NCBI GenBank assembly: GCA_963693025.1
Contig: OY843749.1
Span: forward strand, 1-64,000
DNA: 64,000 nt
From: JAHRAW01 sp963693025
GTDB taxonomy: Bacteria; Pseudomonadota; Gammaproteobacteria; Arenicellales; Poriferihabitantaceae
Reading direction: 5' to 3'
The notes below the pieces were generated by a model. The model was not told where the DNA came from and made no database searches. It saw nothing but the letters and a program-made list of their open reading frames with translations. The position numbers and the translations under genes were made by a program. Every line of letters begins with the position of its first letter. Within the stretch, counting starts at the first letter, position 1. Shown in pieces: positions 25,838-35,502 of the stretch.

Positions 25838-27133
25838 ATGTTGTTGCAAGCGAGGGTCGCCGGTCTCGCCACCGACGGCGCCGGCAAGGTTGAAGTCGAT
25901 GGCAGGGCGTATTTGATTGACGGCGTCGTGCCGGGCGAAGTGGTGGAGTTCGAGCCGCGCAAGCGTCGGCGGGGAAAACGCCGGGGGATTCTCACGCGCG
26001 TCGTCGAGCCGTCGCCCGACCGGGTCGAGCCGCGGTGCGAATATTTCGGCGTATGCGGCGGCTGCGCGCAACAACACATCGCCCCCGCCGCGCAACTGGC
26101 GTTCAAGGAAAAAACGCTGTTCGACCACCTGTCCCGCGTCAACGTGCGACCACAACACCGCATCAACCCGCCGCAAACCGCCCTCTGGCATTACCGCCGC
26201 AAAGCGCGCCCCGGCATCCGCCACGTGCCGAAAAAAGGCGGCATTCTCATCGGATTCCGCGAGCGCAACAGCAGTTACATCACCTCCCTGATGCGCTGCC
26301 ACATTCTGGATGCGCGGCTGTCGGCGTTGCTGCCGGGCTTGCACGAAACGCTCGACTCACTCGCTTGCCGCGACCAAATCCCGCAAATCGAAGTCGCCGC
26401 GGCGGACAACGCGGTGGCGCTGGTGTTGCGCCACCTGCAACCGCTGAGCAAAACGGATGCTGCTTTGTTGACGCGCTTTGCGGTCGACGCCGGCGTGCAA
26501 TTTTTTGTTCAACCGGGAGGGCACAACACGATTAAACCGCTGTGGCCCCCCTCTCCGGAGCCGTTGTATTACCGCCTGACCGACTACGACTTGATGTTGC
26601 GCTTCGCACCGGGCGACTTCATCCAAGTCAACGCGCAAGCCAACGCCGCGACCATCAAGTTGGCGATGGAATTGCTGAACCCCACCCCCGCCGACCCAAT
26701 CCTCGACCTGTTCTGCGGCCTCGGCAACTTCACCCTGCCCATCGCGCGAAGCGGGGCAACCGTGCTGGGCGTAGAAGGCGACCCCGAACTCACCCGCCGA
26801 GGCACTGAGAACGCCGCGCTCAACAACCTGCCCAACGCCGAATTCAAAGCGCTGGACCTCTATCAGGAAAACACCACCGCGCACTTCCCCAACCGCCCAT
26901 TCACCAAAGTACTACTAGACCCACCCCGCTCAGGCGCCGCGGAAACCGTCAAACACCTCATCCCAAAAATCGCCCCGCAAGTCATCATCTACGTCTCCTG
27001 CAACCCCGCCACCCTAGCCCAAGACGCCCAAACCCTAACCCACACTCACGGTTACAACCCAACCCACACCGGAATAATCAACATGTTCCCCCACACCACC
27101 CAAATAGAATCCATCACCCGCTTTGAGCGCTAA
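25838..27133 (+). CDS. rlmD: 23S rRNA (uracil-1939-C5)-methyltransferase
   Basis: The 431-residue protein has an N-terminal TRAM domain (about residues 5-60), the iron-sulfur cysteines CEYFGVCGGC, SAM motif I LDLFCGLGNFTLPIA, the DPPRSGA motif and the catalytic-Cys motif YVSCNPATLAQD. These define the TrmA/RlmD group, and the length and Fe-S motif fit RlmD. It lies 17 bp after the exonuclease gene. From about 26850 to the end the coding strand becomes poor in G and rich in C and A, a shift also seen in other genes of this window. Confidence 0.9.
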   Translation: MLLQARVAGLATDGAGKVEVDGRAYLIDGVVPGEVVEFEPRKRRRGKRRGILTRVVEPSPDRVEPRCEYFGVCGGCAQQHIAPAAQLAFKEKTLFDHLSRVNVRPQHRINPPQTALWHYRRKARPGIRHVPKKGGILIGFRERNSSYITSLMRCHILDARLSALLPGLHETLDSLACRDQIPQIEVAAADNAVALVLRHLQPLSKTDAALLTRFAVDAGVQFFVQPGGHNTIKPLWPPSPEPLYYRLTDYDLMLRFAPGDFIQVNAQANAATIKLAMELLNPTPADPILDLFCGLGNFTLPIARSGATVLGVEGDPELTRRGTENAALNNLPNAEFKALDLYQENTTAHFPNRPFTKVLLDPPRSGAAETVKHLIPKIAPQVIIYVSCNPATLAQDAQTLTHTHGYNPTHTGIINMFPHTTQIESITRFER

Positions 27134-27204
27134 GCGCCCCTGGTGTCACGACTAATTCCATCACCACCCCCGCCGTCATTCTCGAGCGTTAGTGTCATAG
27201 AACC

Positions 27205-27407
27205 CGTCATTCTCGAGCGTTAGTGTCCGTTGCCGTCGCGCTTTTTCTTTTAAGCGGCGGCTTACGGACACTTTGCGTCCTCGGGAATCTTCCTAAGATT
27301 GGCACGGGCTTTGTTGGAATTCACGGTAGTCTTAGGGAGATTCCCGAAGGCGATGAAAAATATGGTCGCCTTTCGGCTCCCTATTTTTCTATCGTTCGAG
27401 AATGACG
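27205..27407. repeat. Cloverleaf-type intergenic repeat, full copy (inverted orientation)
   Basis: Full copy with the GC arm on the left and the A-rich arm on the right. A left-end fragment precedes it at 27174-27195 and another short fragment follows at about 27420-27443. Confidence 0.9.
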
Positions 27408-27567
27408 GGTATATATAACTCGTCATTCGAGCGTGAGTGTCATACAACTCGTCATTCTCGAGCGTTAGTGTCCGTTGCCGCCGCGCTTTTTCTTTTAAGC
27501 GGCGGCTTACCGGACACTTGCGTCCTCGGGAATCTCCCTAAGACTGGCGCTAAGTTCCAACAACGCC

Positions 27568-27927
27568 GTCATTCCCGCAGTCTTTTGAGCGGGAAAAATC
27601 CGCCGGGAGCGGATTTTCGCGTAGCCCGAAGGGCGCGTATCAGGGATGATACGCGCAATCCAGCGTCTTTTTGTCGCTGGCACGATGGACGTGGGAGGTG
27701 ATGATAGTTTGCCATCCATGGACGACTGTTCCCGCGTCCACAGATAGTGTAAAAACTCCAAAAATAAAGCGGCGCATGAAAAATTTTCCCACCGACATAG
27801 CAAAAACTCGCATAAAAAGGGATAAGTTTCCCATTTCGCCCCTGTTTTTATGCGATTTTGAGGAATATTTTCCCACCCTTTCGATGTGCGGAGAGTTTTT
27901 ACACGGGCTGGTCCAGCGGGAATGACG
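27568..27927. repeat. Second repeat family with two strong hairpins, interrupted by a MITE
   Basis: The unit has ends GTCATTCCCGC/GCGGGAATGAC and two hairpins: AAATCCGC with GCGGATTT, and GCGCGTATCA with TGATACGCGC around GGGA. It recurs at 44119-45977 (there split by IS1182) and, as a short form, at 53398-53457. Confidence 0.8.
27741..27910. mobile_element. 170-bp MITE related to the IS1182 ends
   Basis: Its ends, CAGATAGTGTAAAAACTC and GAGTTTTTACACGGGCTG, match the inverted ends of the IS1182-type element at 44209-45803. GTCCA flanks both sides and may be a target duplication. There is no coding capacity. Internally it is AT-rich with further inverted segments. It would need a transposase in trans. 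Confidence 0.7.
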
Positions 27928-28055
27928 GCGGGGGCTTCGGTAAAGTCCACGGTAACCTTAGGGAGATTCCCGAGGTCGTAAGCGCCCGTAAGCCGCCGCA
28001 AGAAGAAGCGCGGCAGCAAACGGGCGCTAACGCTCGAGAATGACGAAGTTGGGGG

Positions 28056-28224
28056 AATGACGGCGGGGGCTTTGTTGGAATTCACGGTAGACTTAGGGAG
28101 ATTCCCGAGGTCGTAAGTGTCCGTAAGCCGCCGCAAGAAGAAGCGCGGCGGCAAACGGTCACTAACGCTCGAGAATGACGAAGTTGGGGGGGCGGCAAAC
28201 GGGCGCTAACGCTCGAGAATGACG
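28056..28224. repeat. Right half of a cloverleaf repeat plus a right-end fragment
   Basis: A half copy (to 28180) begins within the central arm and ends in CGCTCGAGAATGACG; a second, shorter right end follows (about 28190-28224). No other content is visible up to the DUF349 gene at 28251. Confidence 0.8.
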
Positions 28225-28250
28225 GAGTAGTTGTGAATGACAGGCAGTAT

Positions 28251-30109
28251 CTAACCCCCTTTCACCAGACAACACTCAAACCGCACAAACGCCGCCTTGC
28301 GTTGTTCCTCATCCACCGCCCCAAGCAATAAAATATCGCGTATCAATTGCTCGGCGGGTTTGTTGTTGTCTGGTTCTGCCTTACCCATAGCGGCGGACAA
28401 TCGTTTAACTTGTAGCGCCATTCTTTGCCGGTCAAATTCGGCGGGAGATTCTACCTCCGTTAGAATTTCGAGTTGTAGTAGCAACGCATGCAGGGCTTCC
28501 AGATTAGCCGAGAGTGAGTTGCGAAGTTGTTGCGCGGCGGTTTCGTCTTGCAGAGCCGCCGATGCCAAGCGGTAGCGCTCGGCGATGATAGGTTCCAAAT
28601 CGTCGGGTAGTGGGGGTAGTGATTCCCAGCGTTGGCTTAGCGTCTTGAAATCTGCAGTGTCGCCGCCGGCGACCACCAGCGCTTCGATGCTTGCGCACAG
28701 CAATGATTTTTCCCGTAACAAGTTCTGCAACCTAATCTCCGCATCCAACCCAGCCTTGGCGAGCGCTTTTTTGGCTTGGGTGACGGCGTGGCGGTAGCGT
28801 TTTTCGATTTTTCCGGCTTCCGCTTTGGGCGCTTCGCCGAGTTGCTCCCAGCGGGTTTGCCATTGCGCCAGGTGTGCGCCGATTTCGGCGTGGGTGTCCG
28901 GCGCGCCTTGGTGGCAGGCTTCGATTTCGGCGCACAGGGCTTCCCGGTCGGCTAGGTTTTTCTTTAAGGTCAGCGCGAAATCTTTGCGTTCTAGTTTGCG
29001 TTGGCGGCGACTTGGTCGCATGCGTGGGTGAACCGTTTCCAGATTGCCTGCTCTTTGCGGCGCGCCGAAGTGACCGTCGGCGCCCACTGTTTTTTCAACG
29101 CTTGCAATTCCGCAAGCGCCGCCCCGGTGTCTTCGCGTTGCGCGAGTTGTTCGACTTCTTCAACCAATTTTTCTCTGATTTTATAGTTGCGCCGACGCTC
29201 GCGGTCGAGCCGCTCGTCGAATTTTTCAACGATGGCGTCGAAGCGCCGTTGCAAAGGTTTTCGCAACTTGTAATCCGATTGTCCGGCGCCCCGCCAGTCG
29301 TTGGTTTTGCCGCGCATCAGTTGTTGGAGTTGCTTCCAGTCCGGGTTGCGCCATTCGGTTTGCTCATATACTTCCTCCAGCGACAGGCAGATTTGCTCGC
29401 GGGTTTGGCTATTTTGTTGGCGTTGTGTTTTTTGCGCGTCAAAGTGAACTTGACAGGGTTGGTAGGCGCGGGTGCATTCGCGCTCAAACGCCTCTTGTAG
29501 TTTTTTAGACGCGCCTTCGCCGGTTTTTTCCCACGCCCGCCACTCCTTGCGGGCTTGCTGGATGCGCCGCGCGATTTTCTCAAAACTCGCGCCGGATTGA
29601 TGAATGTTCGCCATCTCCCGAATCATCTTCTCCCTGGCTTGCACCGTGCCCCACTTTCGCCACGCGCTCAGTTCGTGCAATTCGGGTTGCAGCGCTTCCA
29701 ATTCGGCGGTGATTTTTCGCCGGCGCTGGCTCGACAATCCGGCGATTGCGTTGAGCACGTTGAGCGTGGATTGCTCCAGCCGCCGGGCCTGCGCCAAATC
29801 GCCGGACTTCACGCCGGCGCGCAGTTGTTGCAGTTGCGCCTCAACCTGCGCGTATTGTTTCTCCCGCAACGCGACTTGCGCGTGGATGCGCTCGCGCAAC
29901 TCCGCAAACAACGCCGCCAGCGCCGCGTCCGCGCCCCCCGCGTCCTGATACGCCGCCCACTGCTTGCGAAGGCGTTTCGCGCGGTGCTCGTCGATGCCGT
30001 CTTTCGATTCGGCGTCGAGCAAGGCGCGTATTTCGCGTCTCAGATCCGGCGCCGCATCGGGGGCTTTGTCGGCGCCCGCCGGCGGGTTGTCTGCTTTCGC
30101 ATTATCCAT
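28251..30109 (-). pseudogene. DUF349-domain protein, interrupted by a frameshift
   Basis: Two overlapping minus-strand frames make up one DUF349 protein. The first (30109 to 28991, 372 residues) carries repeated DUF349 units such as QARKEWRAWEKTG and IWKRFTHACDQV, and then stops. The second frame picks up the homology at once with RRQRKLERKDFAL and EALCAEIEAC and runs to 28251. The shift lies near 29010. DUF349 proteins are long, highly charged, helical proteins of unclear function, common in gammaproteobacteria. The second frame is well preserved with no further stops, so a very recent mutation, a sequencing error or programmed frameshifting are all possible. Confidence 0.8.
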
Positions 30110-30180
30110 AGAGTCGATGCGCTGAAATTGACTTACAATCCGCCATTATATGGTTTCTTACGGCACGCGGTAAGGCGGCG

Positions 30181-32646
30181 ATGCATATCCGCCGGCGCAC
30201 AAACCTGGCTCTCTTGACGCTCGCCGTCCTCCTCGGCGGTGCGGCGATGAACGCCGCGCGCGCGCATCACCTGCTGCCGCCGCACACGCTCAACTGCAGC
30301 GCCAATTTTCCCTGCCCGACTGCCATTCAGCCGCGAGTTCATTTCTGGATTGAAGTGTTTCGCAGTTGGGATAAAAAAACCGCGATTCTGCACGACCCGA
30401 ACCGCCCGGAGCGCGTCTATGCGGTCTTTAACAGCGGTCGGGGTTGCAACCGCGCGGCGCGCACAGCGATAAAACGCAAGCGTAATCAAGTGAAGAAGGC
30501 GTTGCAATCGGTGGCAAGCAAAATCGAGTCCGGGCGCGCGCTCAGCGGCGGCAATGAAAAACATCTGGCGGCGCTGTTCCCCGCCAAAAACCCCCGCGAA
30601 ATTCGCGCGGCGGCGGCGAACATTCGCTGTCAAAGCGGCGTGCGCGACAGTTTTCTCCGCGGGCTGAAAGGCTACGCCCGCTACCGCCCGATGGTCGGCA
30701 AGATACTCAAAGAAAACAACCTGCCGGCGGAAATTCGCTACCTGCCGTTTGTCGAATCTTCCTACAACCCGGCGGCGTATTCCAAAGCCGGCGCCGCCGG
30801 CATGTGGCAGATTATGCCGCGAACCGCGCGCGTTCTCGGGCTGGAGTTAAGCGCCACGCTGGATGAGCGGCTCGACCCCGAGGCGGCGACGCGGGCGGCG
30901 GCGGAATACCTCAAGCGCGCCGCGCGCGTGCTGACGGCGGCGGCGCGGAAGTCCAATCCGGCGATTACCCGCGCGCAACTCAACCCGTTCATCATCACCT
31001 CCTACAACTACGGCGTGAATGGTATGGAGCGCGCCATTCGCCAGGTGGAACCGGATTTTATGACGGTGTTGGAGCGCTACAAATCGCCGCGCTTCCAAAT
31101 CGCGGTGAAGAATTTTTATGCCAGTTTTCTCGCCGCCCGCCATGTCGCCTTGAACGCCGAGCGCTACTTCGGCTTCCGCGCCAAAGCGGACGGCGGCGGC
31201 TACCAGACCGTGGTCTTGCAGCACCCGACATCCATCGCCCGAATCACCGACGTGTTCGGCTTGAGCGAGGCGGCGTTGCGCCCGTTGAACCGCGCGCTGA
31301 CGCGTTTCGTGTGGCGCGGATGGCGGCTGATTCCCGCCGGCTACCGCCTGCGCCTGCCCGCCCGAAGCGACCAGTGGCGGGCGCAGCGCGACCAACTGGC
31401 GTCGCTCAGCCCCGAGACCGTCATCTCCGGCGGCGACCGCTACACGGTGCGCCGCGGCGACACCGCCTGCGGCATCGCCAGGGCGGTCAAGGTGAATTGC
31501 AGCGAGTTGATTCGGCTCAACCGGCTCGGCAAAAAAGCCGTCATCCACATCGGACAGAAACTGCTCATTCCGGGCAAGTTGGTGCTCGCGGGCGCGACCG
31601 TCACGCGCGCACAAACCGCGAGCGGCAGCCAAGCCTACCGCGTGCGAAAAGGCGACACCGCCTGCGGCATCGCCAAGCGTTTCGGCGTCGGCTGCCGCAC
31701 GCTCATCAGCCACAACCAACTGGGGCGCAGCGCCAGGATTTACGCCGGGCAGACGCTGTCCATTCCCGGCGGCGTGCAGCCGTATAGTCTCAACGCGGAC
31801 AACCTGTATATCGTGCGCAAGGGCGACAGCGCGTGCCGCATCGCGCGGCGTTTTTCGGTTCACTGCGATGCATTGCGCGACCTCAATCAACTCAACCGCC
31901 GCGCGCTCATTCATCCGGGACAGAAACTCAAAATCCCCGGTTTGGTATTGCCCGACACCAGCCGAACCGCGCGCGAACTCGCGCAAGTCGGGGAAGTCGA
32001 ATCCAAACCCGAATCCGAACCCAAACCCGAACCTGAAACGCCCGACGCGCAAACCGCAAGCGCTTCCGATACGGCGGCGGTGGCGGAAACTGGAACCACG
32101 CTCGCCACGCCCACCACGCCCGAACCCGAACCCGAACCCGCAACACCCACCGCCAGCAACAACGCCGGCGCCTTGCGCAACCTGCTGGACACGCTGCCCG
32201 ACCTCAGCATCACCGTCACCGATGTATCGGGGCAGCCGGTGTACACGGTGCGCGTGCAAGCCGAAGAGACCCTCGGGCATTTCGCCGACTGGCTGGGCAT
32301 CGCCGGCACCGGCAACCTGCGCCGCCTGAACCGCCTGCGCAGCAGCCGCATCATCAACATCGGCAAACACTTGATACTGCCCATCGCCGACGCGCAAATG
32401 GCGGAGCGTTTTGAGCAGCAACGAACCGACTACCACCAAGTGCTGAGCGAATCCTTGAAGGAGCATTACGACTTGGTCGGCACCGAATCCTACACCGTGC
32501 GCAAGGGCGACTCCCCGTGGTCGCTGTCCGACCAACTGGAATTCCCAGTCTGGCTACTCTACCGCCTCAACCCCATCCTGCACAGCAGCGCCCAACTCAA
32601 ACCGGGGCAGGCGTTGGTGTTGCCGAAACTCAAAGCGAAGACCTGA
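30181..32646 (+). CDS. mltD: Membrane-bound lytic murein transglycosylase D-like protein with five LysM repeats
   Basis: This 821-residue exported protein begins with a signal peptide (ALLTLAVLLGGAAMNAARA). An SLT domain of about residues 180-300 has the catalytic Glu192 in PFVESSYNP, AAGMWQIMP and ITSYNYGVNG. LysM domains start near residues 421, 486, 543, 686 and 769. Between the third and fourth is a Glu/Pro/Lys-rich linker of tandem PE/PK steps. It would cleave peptidoglycan glycan strands in the periplasm. It is longer than E. coli MltD, and the first three LysM domains each contain two cysteines (TACGIA and a later Cys), which could form disulfides. Its end overlaps the convergent DAHP synthase by 17 bp. 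Confidence 0.88.
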   Translation: MHIRRRTNLALLTLAVLLGGAAMNAARAHHLLPPHTLNCSANFPCPTAIQPRVHFWIEVFRSWDKKTAILHDPNRPERVYAVFNSGRGCNRAARTAIKRKRNQVKKALQSVASKIESGRALSGGNEKHLAALFPAKNPREIRAAAANIRCQSGVRDSFLRGLKGYARYRPMVGKILKENNLPAEIRYLPFVESSYNPAAYSKAGAAGMWQIMPRTARVLGLELSATLDERLDPEAATRAAAEYLKRAARVLTAAARKSNPAITRAQLNPFIITSYNYGVNGMERAIRQVEPDFMTVLERYKSPRFQIAVKNFYASFLAARHVALNAERYFGFRAKADGGGYQTVVLQHPTSIARITDVFGLSEAALRPLNRALTRFVWRGWRLIPAGYRLRLPARSDQWRAQRDQLASLSPETVISGGDRYTVRRGDTACGIARAVKVNCSELIRLNRLGKKAVIHIGQKLLIPGKLVLAGATVTRAQTASGSQAYRVRKGDTACGIAKRFGVGCRTLISHNQLGRSARIYAGQTLSIPGGVQPYSLNADNLYIVRKGDSACRIARRFSVHCDALRDLNQLNRRALIHPGQKLKIPGLVLPDTSRTARELAQVGEVESKPESEPKPEPETPDAQTASASDTAAVAETGTTLATPTTPEPEPEPATPTASNNAGALRNLLDTLPDLSITVTDVSGQPVYTVRVQAEETLGHFADWLGIAGTGNLRRLNRLRSSRIINIGKHLILPIADAQMAERFEQQRTDYHQVLSESLKEHYDLVGTESYTVRKGDSPWSLSDQLEFPVWLLYRLNPILHSSAQLKPGQALVLPKLKAKT

Positions 32647-33793
32647 GCCCCGCGCCGGTGGCTTTGGCCGCCCATTCCACGGCTTGGCGTTGCGCCGCCA
32701 GTTGTTTGCGTTTGAGGTAGGTTTCGCGCGCGAGGTTGATGTCTTCGATGTAGTGTTCCAACTCGTCCAGCGTGAGCGCCTGCGGTCCGTCGACGAGCGC
32801 GCTCGGCGGGTTGGGGTGGAAGTCTATTAGCACCATGTTGGCGCCGGCGATGATGCCCTGGGCGGTGGCGTGGAACAGGTCGAGCAATCCGTCGGGCGCG
32901 CGCTCGCGGCTGCCGACCGAGTGCGACGGGTCGATGCACACCGGCATGTGCGTCATGCGCCGAATCACCGGCACGTGGCTGAAATCGACGAAGTTGCGGT
33001 GCGGGTCGCCCATGTTGGTCTTCATTCCGCGCAAACAAAAAATCACCTTGCGGTTGCCTTCCGAGGCGAGATACTCGGCGGCGTTCAGCGACTCCTCCAG
33101 CGTGATGCCAAAGCCCCGCTTGAGCAAAACCGGATGCTCTTTCTGCCGCCCGCACGCTTTCAGCAACTCGAAGTTCTGGGTGTTGCGCGTGCCGACTTGC
33201 AGCATCACGCCGGTGGGGCGTCCGGTTTGTTCGAGCGCTTGGTTGATTTCTTCGATGTGCGCGTCGTGCGTGATTTCCATCGCGATGACCTTGATGCCGT
33301 GTTTGCCCGCCAACTCAAAAACCCACGGCAGGCAGTCGGCACCGTGACCCTGAAACGAATACGGGTTGGTTCGCGGTTTGTAGGCGCCCATGCGCGTGCA
33401 TTCAAAGCCGGCTTGCGCGACCGCCCGCATCATTTGCTCGACATGCGCCGCGGTGTCCACCGCGCAGAGCCCGGCGAAAATGTTGAGGTTGTCCTGGTTG
33501 AAGGTGACGCCGTTGTAATCAAATCCGTATGAACGCGAATCGCCGGCGTGCCTGCCCAGCACGGCGTAGGAGCGCGACACCCTGACCACCCGCGCAACCC
33601 CCGGCAGGCTCTCGATGGCGGCGCGGTCGAGCGTTGAAGTGTTGCCGACGAGGTAGATTTCGGTGAGCACTTGTTGCGCGCCGGTGACGCGGTGAATCTT
33701 CGGGGTGATGCCCGGTTGGGCGCGAAGATAGTCGAGGATGTGCGCGCTCTCGGCGGACTCCTCAATCAGTTGCGAATCAAGAATGACTATCAT
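32630..33793 (-). CDS. 3-deoxy-7-phosphoheptulonate (DAHP) synthase, type I-beta
   Basis: This 387-residue protein has an N-terminal ferredoxin-like regulatory region (about residues 1-85) followed by a KDO8P/DAHP synthase barrel: AGLCAVD, GAYKPRTNPYSFQG, LLKRGFG, CLRGMKT and the metal/phosphate region CIDPSHSVGSR. This is the pattern of the type I-beta enzymes, also seen in Thermotoga and Bacillus. It condenses phosphoenolpyruvate and erythrose 4-phosphate in the first step of aromatic amino acid synthesis. It is followed upstream (33 bp) by the sulfurtransferase gene on the same strand. A regulatory N-terminal domain suggests feedback control. Confidence 0.88.
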   Translation of the reverse strand: MIVILDSQLIEESAESAHILDYLRAQPGITPKIHRVTGAQQVLTEIYLVGNTSTLDRAAIESLPGVARVVRVSRSYAVLGRHAGDSRSYGFDYNGVTFNQDNLNIFAGLCAVDTAAHVEQMMRAVAQAGFECTRMGAYKPRTNPYSFQGHGADCLPWVFELAGKHGIKVIAMEITHDAHIEEINQALEQTGRPTGVMLQVGTRNTQNFELLKACGRQKEHPVLLKRGFGITLEESLNAAEYLASEGNRKVIFCLRGMKTNMGDPHRNFVDFSHVPVIRRMTHMPVCIDPSHSVGSRERAPDGLLDLFHATAQGIIAGANMVLIDFHPNPPSALVDGPQALTLDELEHYIEDINLARETYLKRKQLAAQRQAVEWAAKATGAGLRSSL

Positions 33794-33826
33794 GGCGGCG
33801 GTGTCCGTGTCCGGGCGGGGGCGGGG

Positions 33827-34642
33827 TCATTCGATGGGCAGGGCGGGGTCGTTGCCCCACTCCGACCATGAGCCGGCGTATCCGCGAATTTGAGCAAAAC
33901 CGAGATGCCGCAGCATAACGAAACTATGCGCCGAGCGGTGGTGCGTCTGGCAATACACGATGACCTCTTTATCACGCGCGATTCCCCGTTGCGCGAGCAT
34001 CGCATTGAGCGCCTCGTCGGGCTTGAAGCGCAGGCTGTTTTCCATATCAATCGCGTCGAGCCAGTTGAAATTGACCGCGCCGGGAATATGCCCTTTACGC
34101 AGGGAAGGGGATTTGAGCCCGTTATACTCCTCCGGCGAGCGCGCGTCGAGCAACCGAACCCGCGCATCGCCGAGCGCGGCGAGCACATCGTCTTTGTCCG
34201 CCAGCACGGAAGCATTCGGTTGAACTACAAAGTCGCCCGGCGCAGGTTGATGGGGCGTGGTCTCCGTCTCACAACCGGCGTCAACCCAAGCCGGCAAGCC
34301 GCCGTTCAGCAACGAGACCCGCGTATGCCCGAGCGCTTCCAGCGTCCACAACAACCGGCTTGCCCTGCCATTGGCTTGGTCGTCGTAGGCGATGACGCGC
34401 TGTTGCGCGCGCAAGCCGATGGATTGAAACGTCCGTTGAAGTTCATCCGCCGGCGGTGGCAGCCCCGGCGCCGGCGGCACGCCCGCGAGCAAGCGGTTGT
34501 AATCGAGATGAACGGCGCCGGGCAAGTGTCCGCGGTGATAGGTTTCGGCGGCGCCCACATCCACGATGCGCAAGTTGTCGTCCGGCAATCGCGCCGCCAA
34601 TTCGCGCGCCTCGATTACATAGGGTATGTCGTCGGTGTCCAT
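33827..34642 (-). CDS. sseA: Thiosulfate/3-mercaptopyruvate sulfurtransferase (tandem rhodanese)
   Basis: The 271-residue protein has two rhodanese domains. The N-terminal one lacks the active cysteine and contains GHLPGAVHLDYN. The C-terminal one has RLLDARSPEEYNG, GHIPGAVNFNW and the catalytic loop VYCQTHHRS (Cys near residue 230). A CQTHHRS loop is the form known from Azotobacter RhdA and points to thiosulfate rather than mercaptopyruvate as donor. The start is only 35 bp from the divergent pyrF start, so the promoters must overlap. Confidence 0.88.
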   Translation of the reverse strand: MDTDDIPYVIEARELAARLPDDNLRIVDVGAAETYHRGHLPGAVHLDYNRLLAGVPPAPGLPPPADELQRTFQSIGLRAQQRVIAYDDQANGRASRLLWTLEALGHTRVSLLNGGLPAWVDAGCETETTPHQPAPGDFVVQPNASVLADKDDVLAALGDARVRLLDARSPEEYNGLKSPSLRKGHIPGAVNFNWLDAIDMENSLRFKPDEALNAMLAQRGIARDKEVIVYCQTHHRSAHSFVMLRHLGFAQIRGYAGSWSEWGNDPALPIE

Positions 34643-34677
34643 GTGCTACCATTATAGAGTAACGAGTGCCGATAACA

Positions 34678-35502
34678 ATGATGAAAAAGTTTGTGGATAG
34701 ATTGGCGGAAAGTTGGGCAAGCCGGCGCTCGCTGTTATGCGTCGGCCTCGACCCCGACCTGCAAAAACTGCCGCCGGCGCTCCGCGCGCAGCGGGCGCCG
34801 CTGTTTGCCTTCAACCGCGAAATCATCGACGCCACCGCGCCCTGGGCATGCGCCTTCAAACCGCAAATCGCCTACTACGCCGCCATCGGAGCCGAGCGCG
34901 AACTGCAGCAAACCATCGAATATATCAAAACAAAACACCCCGATATGCCGGTCATTCTGGACGCCAAACGCGGCGACATCGGCGCCACCGCCACGATGTA
35001 TGCGCGCGAGGCGTTCGAGCGCTATCAAGCGGATGCGGTAACGGTCAACCCCTATCTGGGCGGCGATTCGCTGGCGCCGTTTCTGGATTACACCGACAAA
35101 GGCATATTCATCCTATGCCGAACCTCCAACCCCGGCAGCCAAGACATCCAACAACTCAAAAGCAACAACCTATCAATAGCCCACCAAGTCGCCACCCGCG
35201 CCGTCAACGACTGGAACAACAACAACAACATCGGCCTGGTAGTCGGCGCCACCTGGCCCCAAGAAGTCAAAGCCATACGCCAACTAGCCCCCAACACCCC
35301 GCTACTAATCCCCGGCATAGGCGCGCAGGGCGGCGACTTGGAGGCGGTGTTGAAAAACGGTCTGACGGCTGAGGGGGTGGGGGTGGTTATTAATATCTCC
35401 AGGGAGATTATTTATGCGGGAGCGGGGGATGACTTCGCCGAAGCGGCGGGGCGGGTGGCGGAAGCGCGTTGTTGTGAGATTAATCGGTTTCGGGGGGGGT
35501 AG
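34678..35502 (+). CDS. pyrF: Orotidine 5'-phosphate decarboxylase (long subfamily)
   Basis: This is a 274-residue protein of the longer PyrF type. SLLCVGLDPD is the N-terminal phosphate/substrate segment, ILDAKRGDIG carries the Lys-Asp catalytic group, and IGAQGGD is the phosphate-binding end. It makes UMP from OMP. I chose ATG 34678; ATG 34681 and GTG 34666 are alternatives. The coding strand is C/A-rich between about 35100 and 35310 and then abruptly G/T-rich to the end, an odd base-composition switch inside one gene. Confidence 0.92.
   Translation: MMKKFVDRLAESWASRRSLLCVGLDPDLQKLPPALRAQRAPLFAFNREIIDATAPWACAFKPQIAYYAAIGAERELQQTIEYIKTKHPDMPVILDAKRGDIGATATMYAREAFERYQADAVTVNPYLGGDSLAPFLDYTDKGIFILCRTSNPGSQDIQQLKSNNLSIAHQVATRAVNDWNNNNNIGLVVGATWPQEVKAIRQLAPNTPLLIPGIGAQGGDLEAVLKNGLTAEGVGVVINISREIIYAGAGDDFAEAAGRVAEARCCEINRFRGG

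Larger units (their letters stand above)
27450..28045. repeat. Cloverleaf repeat enlarged by a second palindromic repeat and a MITE
   Basis: The left half (27450 to about 27567) and the right half (about 27928 to 28045) of a repeat are separated by a second repeat family that starts GTCATTCCCGC and ends GCGGGAATGAC. That family in turn contains a 170-bp MITE. The right arm has the G/C variant AGCGCCCGT/ACGGGCGCT. Confidence 0.85.
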
